Positions 1 through 8,696 are shown, numbered from the stretch's first letter. The stretch: 64,000 nucleotides of DNA from Sulfidibacter corallicola (GCF_017498545.1 NZ_CP071793.1:11712256-11776255), one strand, 5' to 3'. The notes: a model not told the origin generated them from the sequence alone. Numbers and translations: made by a program.

Positions 1-77
1 TAGATGTGAAAGGCGGTCGTGAAGCGAAGCGGGAGTTCGGTATGCGACGACGCCCGAAGTTGGTGGAGGCAATATAA
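1..77. other. left-edge stretch without recognisable gene
   Basis: I see no supportable coding region here. The first three bases read TAG and could be the stop of a plus-strand gene lying outside the window. No divergent start codon with a ribosome-binding site is visible that would make this the target gene of the neighbouring TetR regulator. Confidence 0.3.
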
Positions 78-296
78 ACAAACCGGTCGGTATGTGTCAA
101 ATCAAAAACAGGTATCCCCGTTGATTTATTGAGTAATTTTACTGATTTAAAACGAGTTATATAAAATTAAAAAATGACCAGTCAGTCGATTCCTTCAAAA
201 GAAACCGGTCGACATTTTGCTGCTTTCACAGGTTTACAAACGTGAATTTTGTGGATCGCGATCTTTTTCACCTTGCAATTGTACCGACCGGTTTGT
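78..296. promoter_or_regulatory. three TetR-type operator-like sites upstream of the TetR gene
   Basis: ACAAACCGGTCGGTA at 78-92 is repeated exactly in inverted orientation as TACCGACCGGTTTGT at 282-296. A third related site, GAAACCGGTCGACA, lies at 201-214. Each contains the near-palindrome ACCGGTCGGT typical of TetR/AcrR-family operators. The inner site ends about 36 bases before the regulator's start, which fits autoregulation. The region between the sites is AT-rich. The assignment to TetR is inference from position and symmetry. Confidence 0.55.
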
Positions 297-331
297 ATTT
301 TAAAAATCAATCGAACGCCGAGGAGGACGCC

Positions 332-961
332 ATGCGCAACGCCGCTGAAACCCGAAAGAAACTGCTCGATACCGCCATGCGCCTCATTTTCAACAGCAAC
401 TATGCCGCCGTCGGCGTCGCCGAAATCTGCAAACAGGCCGGGGTGACCAAGGGTAGCTTTTACCACCACTTCGAAACCAAGGCGGACCTCTACGTGGAGG
501 CGTCCCGCACCTACTGGGAGGATTTGCGCACCGATTTCGACAGCGTCCTCTCCCCCATCCACGAGCCCTTGGACCAACTGGAACGCTTGATCGACCTGAT
601 CCTCAAACCCGAACCCAAATTCGCCGAAGACGACAATCCCGTGCCCGCCTGCCCCTTTTTCACACCGGGATGTCAGATTGGTTCCGGCGAAGAGAAAGTG
701 CGTCAGGTCGCGATCGACATGGCCGAGCGAGCCAACAGATACGACACGGCCCTGGTTCGCAACCTCCAGGCGGCGGGCGTGTTGGCCAGTGACGGCGATC
801 CCGAGCAATTGGGCCGCCTGATCCACTACCACATTCACGGGTTGATGATTTACGGACGCATCCACAAGGATATCGAAGTGGTGCGCAAGGATATTCGGGA
901 AGGGCTGTACCGCCTGCTGGACGTGAAGCCCGAGTACCGCAAAACCCAAGTGGAAGCCTGA
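332..961 (+). CDS. TetR/AcrR family transcriptional regulator
   Basis: This 209-residue protein has the N-terminal helix-turn-helix of the TetR family (VGVAEICKQAGVTKGSFYHHF, about residues 30-50), followed by an all-helical C-terminal ligand domain with no identifiable ligand. I chose the ATG at 332 because AGGAGG sits at 321-326. An in-frame ATG-like extension to 242 has no Shine-Dalgarno sequence and would begin inside the operator region. TetR proteins repress transcription when unliganded. Operator-like sites upstream suggest autoregulation. The usual divergent or downstream target gene is not visible: a repeat element and an IS follow, so the partner may lie to the left or may have been separated by insertions. 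Confidence 0.9.
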   Translation: MRNAAETRKKLLDTAMRLIFNSNYAAVGVAEICKQAGVTKGSFYHHFETKADLYVEASRTYWEDLRTDFDSVLSPIHEPLDQLERLIDLILKPEPKFAEDDNPVPACPFFTPGCQIGSGEEKVRQVAIDMAERANRYDTALVRNLQAAGVLASDGDPEQLGRLIHYHIHGLMIYGRIHKDIEVVRKDIREGLYRLLDVKPEYRKTQVEA

Positions 962-964
962 GCC

Positions 965-1535
965 CCAGGCCGGCTTACCGCCCCTGCCGACGTTTCGAAG
1001 GGCGCATGCAGGCAGTTCCCGCATCCCGATGAGTGTTGCCATTGCAGTAGGTTGGCCGGCCCGGCCGACATTTCGAAGGGCGGCCGTGCGCAGTTCCAGT
1101 ATCTGAAGAGAGCGACCAAGCCTGTAGGCGAGGGGGCCGCCCAGGCCAGCCTGCTCCACCCATCGAAGCAACTCCCGTAGCAACAACCGATTACGTCCAA
1201 GAGCGAAGCGCAGATTTTCCCGTCGAGACGCCCCAACGAAATCGTTGAGTTCAAAGTCCCTGTATTAATAAAGACAAGGTATCCCTCTCTGAGATGCGAA
1301 TGCTCCGGATTCGAATTGTATCGAAATGTCGGCCCGACCTGCTTACTGACCTTGACCGATTCAACGGCAATAGCAGCCCTCTCCAGGATGCGGGAACTCC
1401 TGGATAACGAGCTTCGATTGGTGGAGCAGGCTGGCCTGGGCGGCCCCCCTCACCTACAGGCCCCCAGCCTCTCTCTCGATGCGGGTACTTCGGGTAATGA
1501 TCGCTCCGACGTGTCGGCCGGGCCGGCCAACCTGT
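965..1535. repeat. composite inverted-repeat element, copy A (IS-interrupted)
   Basis: The left arm (about 1030-1180) carries an inverted copy of a 168-bp unit. Its landmarks are GTAGGTTGGCCGGCCCGGCC, CATTTCGAAGG and GCCTGCTCCACC. A core of about 200 bp (1185-1395) follows, with TTACGTCCAAGAGCGAAGCG and CGACCTGCTTACTGACCTTG. The right arm (about 1400-1535) is a direct copy of the same unit (GCTTCGATTGGTGGAGCAGG and CTGGCCTGGGCGGCCCC). The same architecture recurs at 20540-21235 and 28835-29650. Short open frames through it are by-products of the repeat. Confidence 0.8.
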
Positions 1536-1559
1536 ACCATAGAGTTCAAGCTCTATGGT
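1536..1559. other. perfect hairpin at repeat/IS junction
   Basis: ACCATAGAG (1536-1544) and CTCTATGGT (1551-1559) form a perfect 9-bp stem with a 6-base loop, exactly where copy A departs from the repeat consensus. There is no following T-run, so it is unlikely to be an intrinsic terminator. It may mark the left boundary of the inserted IS110-like element. Confidence 0.4.
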
Positions 1560-1663
1560 TAATATTCAGTTCGTCACAGCCGTAGCCTTTTTCTTTTTTT
1601 GCTTCTTTTTTTCTTTTTGTGGAAACTGTGAATCTTGTGGAAAACTTTTTAGGTAGACGGTTA

Positions 1664-1768
1664 GGCGACTCCGGCCGGCCGACCAGAGTCGCCGGGTGAG
1701 ATGAAGCCTTCGACCAACCTGAGCGCCCTGGTGGGTAGCTCGTCTGTAGGATTTTGCTCATCTCACCC
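1664..1768 (+). ncRNA. candidate bridge RNA region of the IS110 element
   Basis: Two stacked structures precede the transposase. The first is an 8-bp hairpin, GGCGACTC (1664-1671) with GAGTCGCC (1686-1693). Immediately after it, an 11-bp stem GGGTGAGATGA (1694-1704) pairs with TCATCTCACCC (1758-1768) around a 53-base loop. IS110-group elements encode a bridge RNA in the left non-coding end, made of a 5' hairpin and large looped stems that pair with target and donor DNA. Position and shape fit, but the exact RNA ends and loops are not established. Confidence 0.4.
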
Positions 1769-1884
1769 TTTCCACACCGTTGAAAACCGCAGACTATCTG
1801 GGATTCTTCAAGTCCGTGTTTTTGCAGGTTTGGCTTTTGCGGTGTGTACCGTCCTTCACCTCTTCGGCATTGTGGAGGCTCTTC

Positions 1885-2946
1885 ATGACCAAGACCCTAA
1901 CCGCCTGGACCGGCATTGACGTTAGCAAAAACACCTTCGATATCGCTTATGTTTCCACCGAGAAAGGCGTCCCATTCGAGAAAGACATCCCATTTCACCG
2001 CATTCCCGCTCGTAAATTCCCAAGGACTCTCACAGGGGCAGAAGATGCCTTGACCTGGCTTGATGAGGCTCTTGGGTTTCCCGAACCTTTCAAAGAGCAT
2101 GTCTGGGTCGTGATGGAGGACTGTGGAAGATACGCCGAGGAATTACGTTTGTGGCTGTCGATGAACAAGGGGCCATCCATCTGTATGATCACCCCCTCGC
2201 TCACGGCCGCTTACGCAAAAAGCCGAGGTCTTCGAAATAAAACCGATCGGGTGGATGCTCGATTGCTTGCCCTTTTCGGTCAAGAACGCAAACCTAAAAT
2301 TCAAACGATTCCGAGTCGGACCTATCAGATTCTCAAGGACTTGTGGCGATGCAGGCAGGAGTATGTCGAACTCCAGGTAGCCGAGGGGAATCGGGCAGGT
2401 CAGCCGCTGCAAATCGAAGCGGTTCAGAAGATTCGAAAAAAACATCTCAAGGAGCTACAAGACCATATCGATCGGGTCGAGAAGGAAATCAAAAAGCTTC
2501 TCAACCGGACCCCAAAACTCAAGAAGGATGTGGACTTGTTATGCACGATAAAAGGGATCGGTTTCCTCACTGCTGTAATGGTCATCGCTGAAATGGGAGA
2601 TCTCCGAAGATTTGCGCGAAGCCGCCAAGTCGGTGCATTTGCAGGGTTAAACCCGTCAAAGTTCGAATCGGGGACCTCGGTGAAAAAAACGACGATTATA
2701 AGTCGCAAAGGCTCAGCGGTACTGCGAGCGGGGCTTTACATGCCTGCGCTGACAGCCTGCCGTTTTAACGAACAAATGAAAACATTCTACGAGCGGTTGA
2801 TACGCAAAGGAAAGTCGAAAAAGGCCGCTGTCGTGGCGGTCATGCGCAAATTGTTGGTGCTCATGCGGGCAATTCTAAAAACAGGAGTTCCGTACCAGGA
2901 GGATTTTCAAAAGTGTGCGTCTGCGGAAAAGATGTGCAAAACCTGA
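1885..2946 (+). CDS. IS110 family transposase (DEDD recombinase)
   Basis: This 353-residue protein has the RuvC-like N-terminal domain (GIDVSKN with D12, VMEDCGRY with E78, KTDRVDARLLA with D121 and D124) and the C-terminal transposase_20 domain (IKGIGFLTAVMVIAEMG, AFAGLNPS, RKGSAVLRAGLYM with the likely catalytic serine). These are the hallmarks of IS110/IS1111 recombinases, which move DNA under guidance of a bridge RNA without terminal inverted repeats. The ATG at 1885 follows GGAGG at 1873-1877. An upstream in-frame extension would run through the non-coding RNA region. The frame is intact, so the element may be active. Confidence 0.93.
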   Translation: MTKTLTAWTGIDVSKNTFDIAYVSTEKGVPFEKDIPFHRIPARKFPRTLTGAEDALTWLDEALGFPEPFKEHVWVVMEDCGRYAEELRLWLSMNKGPSICMITPSLTAAYAKSRGLRNKTDRVDARLLALFGQERKPKIQTIPSRTYQILKDLWRCRQEYVELQVAEGNRAGQPLQIEAVQKIRKKHLKELQDHIDRVEKEIKKLLNRTPKLKKDVDLLCTIKGIGFLTAVMVIAEMGDLRRFARSRQVGAFAGLNPSKFESGTSVKKTTIISRKGSAVLRAGLYMPALTACRFNEQMKTFYERLIRKGKSKKAAVVAVMRKLLVLMRAILKTGVPYQEDFQKCASAEKMCKT

Positions 2947-2990
2947 CAAGATTTCCGCATTCCTCCCCCAATTTTAGGGTTGACACACAA

Positions 2991-3185
2991 CAGACTATCC
3001 TACAGCCGCGCCGCCCCTCACAGCATGCGGGAACTCAACACATGGATCGCTTCGAAAAGTTCAGCCGGCGGGCTTACCGCCCCTGCTGAACCTACCTGGC
3101 CTTACCGGCCCTGCACGACGAATCTCTCGGCATTCGGGTACCCCGAGCAGGTACGTTTCGAGGCGGGCGCCACGAGAAGCCCGGC
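2991..3185. repeat. fragment of the composite repeat family (possible right end of copy A)
   Basis: Words shared with the family include GCATGCGGGAACTC, GGGCTTACCGCCCCTGCTGAA and TTCGAAAAGTTC. The fragment directly follows the IS110 transposase. It ends at the stop codon of the next minus-strand gene. Together with copy A it looks like one element split by the IS insertion. It is more diverged than the main copies. Confidence 0.5.
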
Positions 3186-5849
3186 TCAGGGCTCCATCGA
3201 GCCGACGACGAACAGATAGTCACCCCAGGGATCGCTGGCCATCAAGGTCGGCTGAAAATCTTCGAACGCCTGCACCGTCTCGACCAGGATCCCGCGCCCA
3301 CCCACATCGAGAGCCCCGATCAAACGGGATTTCGGCGCACTGAACCAAAATCGATCGGTCATGGGCACCGGCAGGATCGAGCGCAGGTCCATCGCCACTT
3401 CGGTTCGATCCAGAACGGTCATCTCGCCCTCGCCCAGGTCGACGAGGAACAGGTCGGTCTTGGCCTGGCTCGGGAAGGTCGCGATGACCGCAAGATCCTG
3501 ATTCCGGTTGAGCTGTAGCGTGCCCCGGCTCCACAGGTCCAGAATGCGGCGCTTGGGATCGCCATTCTCGCTCAAGGAGAGCCACTGGGTGTTGGCCCCG
3601 ATGGCGCGGTCGACACGGTAGCGAACCAGCTCGTCGGAGGGTTCGCGCCGCATCAACAAGGTGTTGTGGGACTCGCGATAGGCCAGGGCGGTAATCTGAA
3701 TCCACTTGCGATCGGAAACGGGCACATCGATGAAACGCAACAGGTTGAGCACCTCGCCCTGTCGGCGGTAGGCGAGCACCCCGAGCGCGGAGCCGTCCCT
3801 TCGCGGCAACCCGGTTACACCCACGAACAGCGTGGAACCTTCGGTATCCCAAACGGAACAGAGCCCGTTCCGCACGTTGGTCGGCATTTTCTCGACGGTC
3901 ACGAGATTCAAATCGTCCAGGTCCAGCAACACCATTCGCGGGGTCTTGGGATCGGCGGGCAGGTGTTCCAGGGCGATCGCGAACCGACCGGAGGGATCGA
4001 TTTTCAAAGCACTGGGGTTGAAAGGCTTTTCCAACAAGGGGTGACGACTCAAATCGCGCGAACGCGTATGGGTCAAATGATGCCCATCGAACCGAAACTC
4101 GCGAATCAGACGCGCGCCCTCGTCGGCGACCAATAGGCTGCCCGAACGCTCGCGAAAGGCCAGACCGGAAACGGACCCACCGATGCGGAACTCGTCCAAC
4201 AACACCAGACCCAAACGGTTTCGCGAAAACACCCGAATCCACTGATGCCCCTGTGGGTAAACGGGATGAGTGGCCTCTGAGGGGGCGATGTCCAGCAATT
4301 TGGACTTGGCGACCGAGGCCTCCCAGTCGCCGATCATTTCGGCCAGGAAATCGCGCAGCTTGGTGGGTTCCTGAAACAGCCGTACCGGGAACAGCGATCG
4401 CGGCCCGACGACCCGCAGGCTGTCTTCACTCATGGAGAACTGAAGCGGCGGACCCTCCTGGTGTTCTTCGAGCAGTTGGATCCGGCGCTGGCGGGCATCG
4501 GAATCGAGCAAGCGGTCCACGGCCCGCAGGTCGATTTGGAATCGGTCCTCGCGAAATACGAGGTCGAAACGCCCGTAACCCTGCAGCAGCGTGGCGTTGC
4601 TGTCGTACGGCTCGAACCTGGCCTGCAATCGAAACCAATCGGCATTGCTGGAGAACGCCTGTTCTTCGAAACGGGCCAGGTGATCGACGGGCAACACCAA
4701 AAAGCCGCGATCGTTGAGACCCAGCCAGACCCACTCCCCATCGGTCATGGCCAGCCAACCCTTGGCCGTCGGCGCGTACTCCCATCCGAGCTGGGCCATT
4801 CGGGTCCCGAACCGCGTGGGCGGACGCACGAACTGGAGCCCGCAAAAGAGCAGGCGATCCTGTTCGTCGCGAGCGATCACGAACTCCTGTAAATCCTCCC
4901 TGGAAAGGTCGCGGAAGACCTCGCCACCGGGAAGATCCACCAGGGAGGGCGCGTGTTCGTGGAGGTACCGGGGCACCTTCTCCATGTCGGCGTACAGACG
5001 ATACCCCTTGTCGGCGGCCAGGAACTCCGCGGCCAGGCCGGCCAGCGGCACCTGCGCCTGATGGTACTGGGTTCGAAACAGGTAGACCCCGAACAACACC
5101 GCCAAAATCAACAGCATGTAGGCGTAGTTGCGGCGTTTGACCGGTGCCTCGCCGTTGAATTCGTAGTCGGACGTCGATTGGCGGACACTGTGGCTGAGGT
5201 CCTCGCGCAGTTCGTCCAGCTTGGTGTATTTGTCGCCGTAAAAAAATTCGTCGCGGCGGGCGTGATAGAAATTGTAACCGAGATCCTGGAGCCGCTTCTT
5301 GCCGGCAAAACTCAGGTGCTCCTCTTCCTCCTGGATTTTGCGAATCCCCTGATCCAGTTTTTGGAGTCGCAGATCCAGCGGGTCGGTCTGCTCTTTGACC
5401 GCCTCGATTTCCTCGTTTCTTTTCTTCTCGAGTTGGGCGATGCGCCCACCCAACTCGCCGGCCTGGGTCTCCCAGGACGCCACTTCCTGATTCTGCCGAC
5501 CCCGTTTCGGAGCGTCGGCGGCCTGGTCCTTGGCGACTTGAATCTTCAGGCTCAGCTCGTCGCGGTCGTGCTCCAGGGGCGCGATTTTCTTGCGAAACTC
5601 GCTCTCGATCTTGGCCAGTTGGTTGACGAATTCGGAGTAGTCGAGATGGACCCGGTCGCGCTCTTCCTTGAGCACCCGATAGCGATCGCGCAGTTGGTTG
5701 ACCAGGATCTCCATGCTGGAGAATTCGCGCGGTAGGTTGCGAAATTCGCCGGGAAGGTCGCCGCCCATGAAAATGGTCAACCCGATATCCTCGAGGATAT
5801 CGTCCCTTTGGGCCAGCAATTGCTTCTTTTGGTAAAACGAATTCGGCAA
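3186..5849 (-). CDS. large coiled-coil / single-pass membrane protein with beta-propeller-like C-terminus, unknown function
   Basis: This 887-residue protein is not one I recognise. Residues about 50-215 are highly charged heptad sequence (coiled coil). One hydrophobic segment at about 240-260 (MLLILAVLFGVYLF) is the only membrane span, and positive residues before it put the coiled coil in the cytoplasm. The remaining 620 residues would be extracytoplasmic. They contain repeated GLAFRERSGSLLVAD and LVDLGEGEMTVLD-type strands that suggest a WD/NHL-like propeller. The reading opens with TTG and has only a weak GGTGA in front, so translation may start at the ATG of residue 29. It follows the his operon in the same direction with a 311-base gap. 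The C-terminus abuts the repeat fragment. Confidence 0.75.
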   Translation of the reverse strand: MPNSFYQKKQLLAQRDDILEDIGLTIFMGGDLPGEFRNLPREFSSMEILVNQLRDRYRVLKEERDRVHLDYSEFVNQLAKIESEFRKKIAPLEHDRDELSLKIQVAKDQAADAPKRGRQNQEVASWETQAGELGGRIAQLEKKRNEEIEAVKEQTDPLDLRLQKLDQGIRKIQEEEEHLSFAGKKRLQDLGYNFYHARRDEFFYGDKYTKLDELREDLSHSVRQSTSDYEFNGEAPVKRRNYAYMLLILAVLFGVYLFRTQYHQAQVPLAGLAAEFLAADKGYRLYADMEKVPRYLHEHAPSLVDLPGGEVFRDLSREDLQEFVIARDEQDRLLFCGLQFVRPPTRFGTRMAQLGWEYAPTAKGWLAMTDGEWVWLGLNDRGFLVLPVDHLARFEEQAFSSNADWFRLQARFEPYDSNATLLQGYGRFDLVFREDRFQIDLRAVDRLLDSDARQRRIQLLEEHQEGPPLQFSMSEDSLRVVGPRSLFPVRLFQEPTKLRDFLAEMIGDWEASVAKSKLLDIAPSEATHPVYPQGHQWIRVFSRNRLGLVLLDEFRIGGSVSGLAFRERSGSLLVADEGARLIREFRFDGHHLTHTRSRDLSRHPLLEKPFNPSALKIDPSGRFAIALEHLPADPKTPRMVLLDLDDLNLVTVEKMPTNVRNGLCSVWDTEGSTLFVGVTGLPRRDGSALGVLAYRRQGEVLNLLRFIDVPVSDRKWIQITALAYRESHNTLLMRREPSDELVRYRVDRAIGANTQWLSLSENGDPKRRILDLWSRGTLQLNRNQDLAVIATFPSQAKTDLFLVDLGEGEMTVLDRTEVAMDLRSILPVPMTDRFWFSAPKSRLIGALDVGGRGILVETVQAFEDFQPTLMASDPWGDYLFVVGSMEP

Positions 5850-6160
5850 ACGTTCACCACATCATATAGAGGCCGCACCCAAAAGGTGGGTACGCGTAGG
5901 AAAGGTCCACAAGTCGTTCAGTCCAACGAGATCGCATCAGTAGGGCTCGACGCGGAAATCTTAGCAAACCCGTGGTTCATTCCAAAGGAGTTATTGGAGC
6001 GCGCACGCCGGATTCGACCCTGCCGGGGATGGCCTCGCAGATCGGCGGGCGATCGCGGGGCCGAACTCCGAGACCCGACATCTGGAAAGAAACCCATCCA
6101 GCGGACCCGGACTGCCTTTCGGCGGCTTCCCCGGCGCTGGATGGATCCCGTTCTCTGCGT
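5850..6160. other. intergenic gap between hisD and the 887-residue gene
   Basis: The gap is 311 bases long. I see no gene, tRNA or convincing intrinsic terminator. A short inverted repeat (CACCC / GGGTG near 5877-5890) lies just upstream of the next gene's start. Confidence 0.4.
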
Positions 6161-7372
6161 CTACAGCCGAATTTCCAGACTGCGCCGGTGGAACGCGAGT
6201 CCCTCCAACTCGGCCAGATGAATCCCGGTCTTGGCGAGCTCGCCGAACGACTTGGGGTCCACCTCTTGAAAGGTCAGGACCTTGAGGAAGTCCCCCACCG
6301 ACAGACCGCCCTTGCGCCGGGCCACGGCCAAAGTGGGCAAGGTGTGGTTGGGACCGGTGCAGTAATCGCCGAGGGCCACCGCACTGTGGCGCCCGATGAA
6401 CAGCGAACCGAAATGAGCCAAACGCTCGATGTCCACCAGACCGGGATCGCAAGCCAGGTGAAGGTGTTCGGGAGCCATGCGATTCGACAGGTCGATCATC
6501 TCGTCGACCGAGGCGCAATGGACCAACTGAATGACGCCGGCATCCTTGTCCGGGTGGGCCGCCAACTCTTCGCGCACACGGGCCTCGATCGCCGCGAGCA
6601 GCGCGCGATCGGTCGTGGCCAAAACCGAAAGCGCCATCGGGTCGTGTTCCGCCTGAGCCAGCACGTCCAGCGCCAGCCAATGCGGGTCGGTGCTGTCGTC
6701 ACAAAGCACCAGGATCTCGCTCGGACCGGCGAGGGTGTCGATCTTGACGCGGCCCTGGACCAGGGCCTTGGCGGCATTGACGTAGGCGTTGCCCGGCCCC
6801 ACGATCATGTCGACGGCCTCGTGCCAACGCGAGCCGTAGGCCAGCGCGGCGACGGCCTGGGCGCCACCCATGTGCAGAAAAGCGGTGGCGCCGCCCAGGC
6901 TGGCGGCGGCCAGAATCGCCGGGTCGTCGGCGGGCGAGCAGGCCAGCCGAATCGGAACGCCGGCGACACGCGCGGGGATCAGGGTCATCAGGGCCGTGGA
7001 CACCAGCGGAAACCGGCCGCCGGGAATGTAGGCGGCCATGCTCGGCAGGGGTCGCACCACCTGGCCGAATCGGCCGTGGCGATCTTCGCGGGATTGGTCG
7101 CCGTACATGTCGCGCTGCATTTTCGCAAAGGCCCTGATGCGTTCGGCGGCCACCCGCAGATGCGCTTTGGTTTCCTCCGAAATCGGGTAACTGGCCCAGG
7201 GTTTCAGCTCGATCAGGCGCGGTTCGAACCCGTCGATGTCGCGGCTGAGCCGGATCAGGGCATCATCGCCCTCGGCGGCGACCTCGGCCAACATGGCCCG
7301 AACCCGTTCCAACACTTCGTCGCCCGTCGTTTGAGCCGGGCGACGCCATTCGCTACATTCAAGAATTTCCAT
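6161..7372 (-). CDS. hisD: histidinol dehydrogenase
   Basis: HisD catalyses the last two steps of histidine synthesis, oxidising L-histidinol to histidine with two NAD+ via histidinaldehyde. The 403-residue protein has the family's GPGNAYV, GPSEILVL and MAPEHLHL motifs; the last carries the Glu-His catalytic pair. It also has the GRHSAVALGDYCTGPNHTLP segment near the C-terminus. It is slightly shorter than the usual 425-440 residues. The ATG at 7372 has GGAG upstream and overlaps the 3' end of the hisA-I-E gene by 14 bases, so it is the last gene of the operon and probably translationally coupled. Confidence 0.96.
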   Translation of the reverse strand: MEILECSEWRRPAQTTGDEVLERVRAMLAEVAAEGDDALIRLSRDIDGFEPRLIELKPWASYPISEETKAHLRVAAERIRAFAKMQRDMYGDQSREDRHGRFGQVVRPLPSMAAYIPGGRFPLVSTALMTLIPARVAGVPIRLACSPADDPAILAAASLGGATAFLHMGGAQAVAALAYGSRWHEAVDMIVGPGNAYVNAAKALVQGRVKIDTLAGPSEILVLCDDSTDPHWLALDVLAQAEHDPMALSVLATTDRALLAAIEARVREELAAHPDKDAGVIQLVHCASVDEMIDLSNRMAPEHLHLACDPGLVDIERLAHFGSLFIGRHSAVALGDYCTGPNHTLPTLAVARRKGGLSVGDFLKVLTFQEVDPKSFGELAKTGIHLAELEGLAFHRRSLEIRL

Positions 7373-8597
7373 GGCGGCTCCTCAATTCGGCGATGATGTC
7401 GTCCAGCCCGACGCCGCGTGCGCGGGCCGAAACCAGGGTGAAGTACAGCAGGTCGGCAGCTTCCCAGCGCACGTCCTCGAACGATTCGGCCTCGATCAAC
7501 TCCTCGGTTTCCTCGCGAAGCTTTTCGGCCTGCAACGCCGAATCCGCGAACAGTTTGGCGGTGTAGGAGCCCTCGGGCATCGCCGCACGACGATCGGCCA
7601 GGGTGCCGTCCAACTGCCGCAGCCCCCATTGGCGGCGCACCCGCGGGAAACAGCTCCAGCGGTCCAGGTGACAGGCGGCAGCACCTTTCTGGCGGACCAG
7701 GAACAACAGGGTATCGCCGTCGCAATCCACGTCCACGCGACACAACTCCTGCGTGTTGCCGCTGGTTTCACCCTTGCGCCAAAGCTCGCGCCGCGACCGG
7801 CTCCAATAGATGCCGCGCCGTTCCTGCAGCGCGGTCCGCAGCGAGGCCTCGGTGCTGTAGGCGACCATCAGCACGTCGCCGCGATCCGCGTCCTGCACCA
7901 CCGTGGGGACCAGGGGCGCCTTGGTGAAATTCACCCGGCGCAGCATGCAGTCTTCCAAGGAGAGTTCGCCGGTGTAGAGCGCCATGCCGATCTGACCGCC
8001 GACACCCAGCTCCTGGAGAAAACCGATGTCGTCGAGTGTGGTGATCCCGCCGGCGATCGTCACCGGCACGGGACTGCGCTCCACGATGCGACGCACCCGC
8101 TCGCGATCGAGTCCCTGCATCATGCCTTCCCGCTCCACCTGGGTGTACAGGAACTCCGAGCAGTTCGGCGCCAGGGTCACCAACTGATCCTCGGTCTTTT
8201 CACCGGTCTCCTCGCGCCAGCCGTCGCGCAGAAGCCGGTCGCCCTTGGAGTCCACCGCAAAAATCAGGGATTCGCGCGGCAGTTTGCGAACCCAGTCTTC
8301 ACGGGCCGCGGTGCCGATGATGATGCGGTCGGCGCCGGCTTTCAGGTAGGTGCGGGCCGTTTCCAGGTCGCGGATGCCACCACCGACCCGGCACCGGTAC
8401 CGTTTCAACATTTCTTTGATCAGGGCCTGGTTGTTGCCTTTACCGGTGGCGGCGTTGAGGTCGATGACGGCCACCTCGCCGTAGAGACTGAAGGAATCGA
8501 GCAATTCGAAGACATCTTCGCGTTCGAGCACCGGGTCGCGGCCCTGACGCCATTGGACGGCTTTTCCGTCAAACAAATCGATACTTGGGATGAGCAT
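7359..8597 (-). CDS. hisA-hisI-hisE: trifunctional HisA-HisI-HisE fusion (ProFAR isomerase / PRA-CH / PRA-PH)
   Basis: This 412-residue protein joins three enzymes. Residues 1 to about 235 are HisA, a TIM barrel with IPSIDLFDGKAVQ, VGGGIRD and IAGGITTLDDI. About 240-320 is HisI (YWSRSRRELWRKGETSG, the metal-binding VDCDGDT, and ACHLDRWSCF). About 335-412 is HisE (SYTAKLF, REETEELIEA and EAADLLY). Together these are steps 2, 3 and 4: phosphoribosyl-ATP is hydrolysed, the ring is opened and the product isomerised. HisI-HisE fusions are common, but a fusion with HisA at the front is not the usual arrangement. The start at 8597 is preferred over an in-frame ATG at 8612 because GAGAGG lies 7 bases before it. 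The three domains run in one frame with no sign of a stop. Confidence 0.93.
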   Translation of the reverse strand: MLIPSIDLFDGKAVQWRQGRDPVLEREDVFELLDSFSLYGEVAVIDLNAATGKGNNQALIKEMLKRYRCRVGGGIRDLETARTYLKAGADRIIIGTAAREDWVRKLPRESLIFAVDSKGDRLLRDGWREETGEKTEDQLVTLAPNCSEFLYTQVEREGMMQGLDRERVRRIVERSPVPVTIAGGITTLDDIGFLQELGVGGQIGMALYTGELSLEDCMLRRVNFTKAPLVPTVVQDADRGDVLMVAYSTEASLRTALQERRGIYWSRSRRELWRKGETSGNTQELCRVDVDCDGDTLLFLVRQKGAAACHLDRWSCFPRVRRQWGLRQLDGTLADRRAAMPEGSYTAKLFADSALQAEKLREETEELIEAESFEDVRWEAADLLYFTLVSARARGVGLDDIIAELRSRHGNS

Positions 8598-8696
8598 GGA
8601 GGTACCTCTCAATCGGGGGCTGACTTGAATTCGTGGGTTGGGGGGTGTGCCGGGAATGGGGGAAGCGGTCCTCGCCTCCCCGACCGGCGTGCGACC

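Larger units (their letters stand above)
1560..2990 (+). mobile_element. IS110-family insertion sequence (approximate limits)
   Basis: The element is defined by its DEDD transposase at 1885-2946 and about 325 bases of structured non-coding DNA in front of it. IS110 elements lack terminal inverted repeats, so the ends are not visible directly. The limits given run from the end of repeat copy A to the point where repeat-like sequence resumes. Long upstream non-coding DNA and short downstream DNA is the layout of the IS110 group rather than the IS1111 group. Confidence 0.6.

Noticed and set aside
1536..1559. Intrinsic terminator at the repeat/IS junction
   Set aside because: The stem is perfect but no T-run follows on either strand, so it is recorded only as a hairpin.
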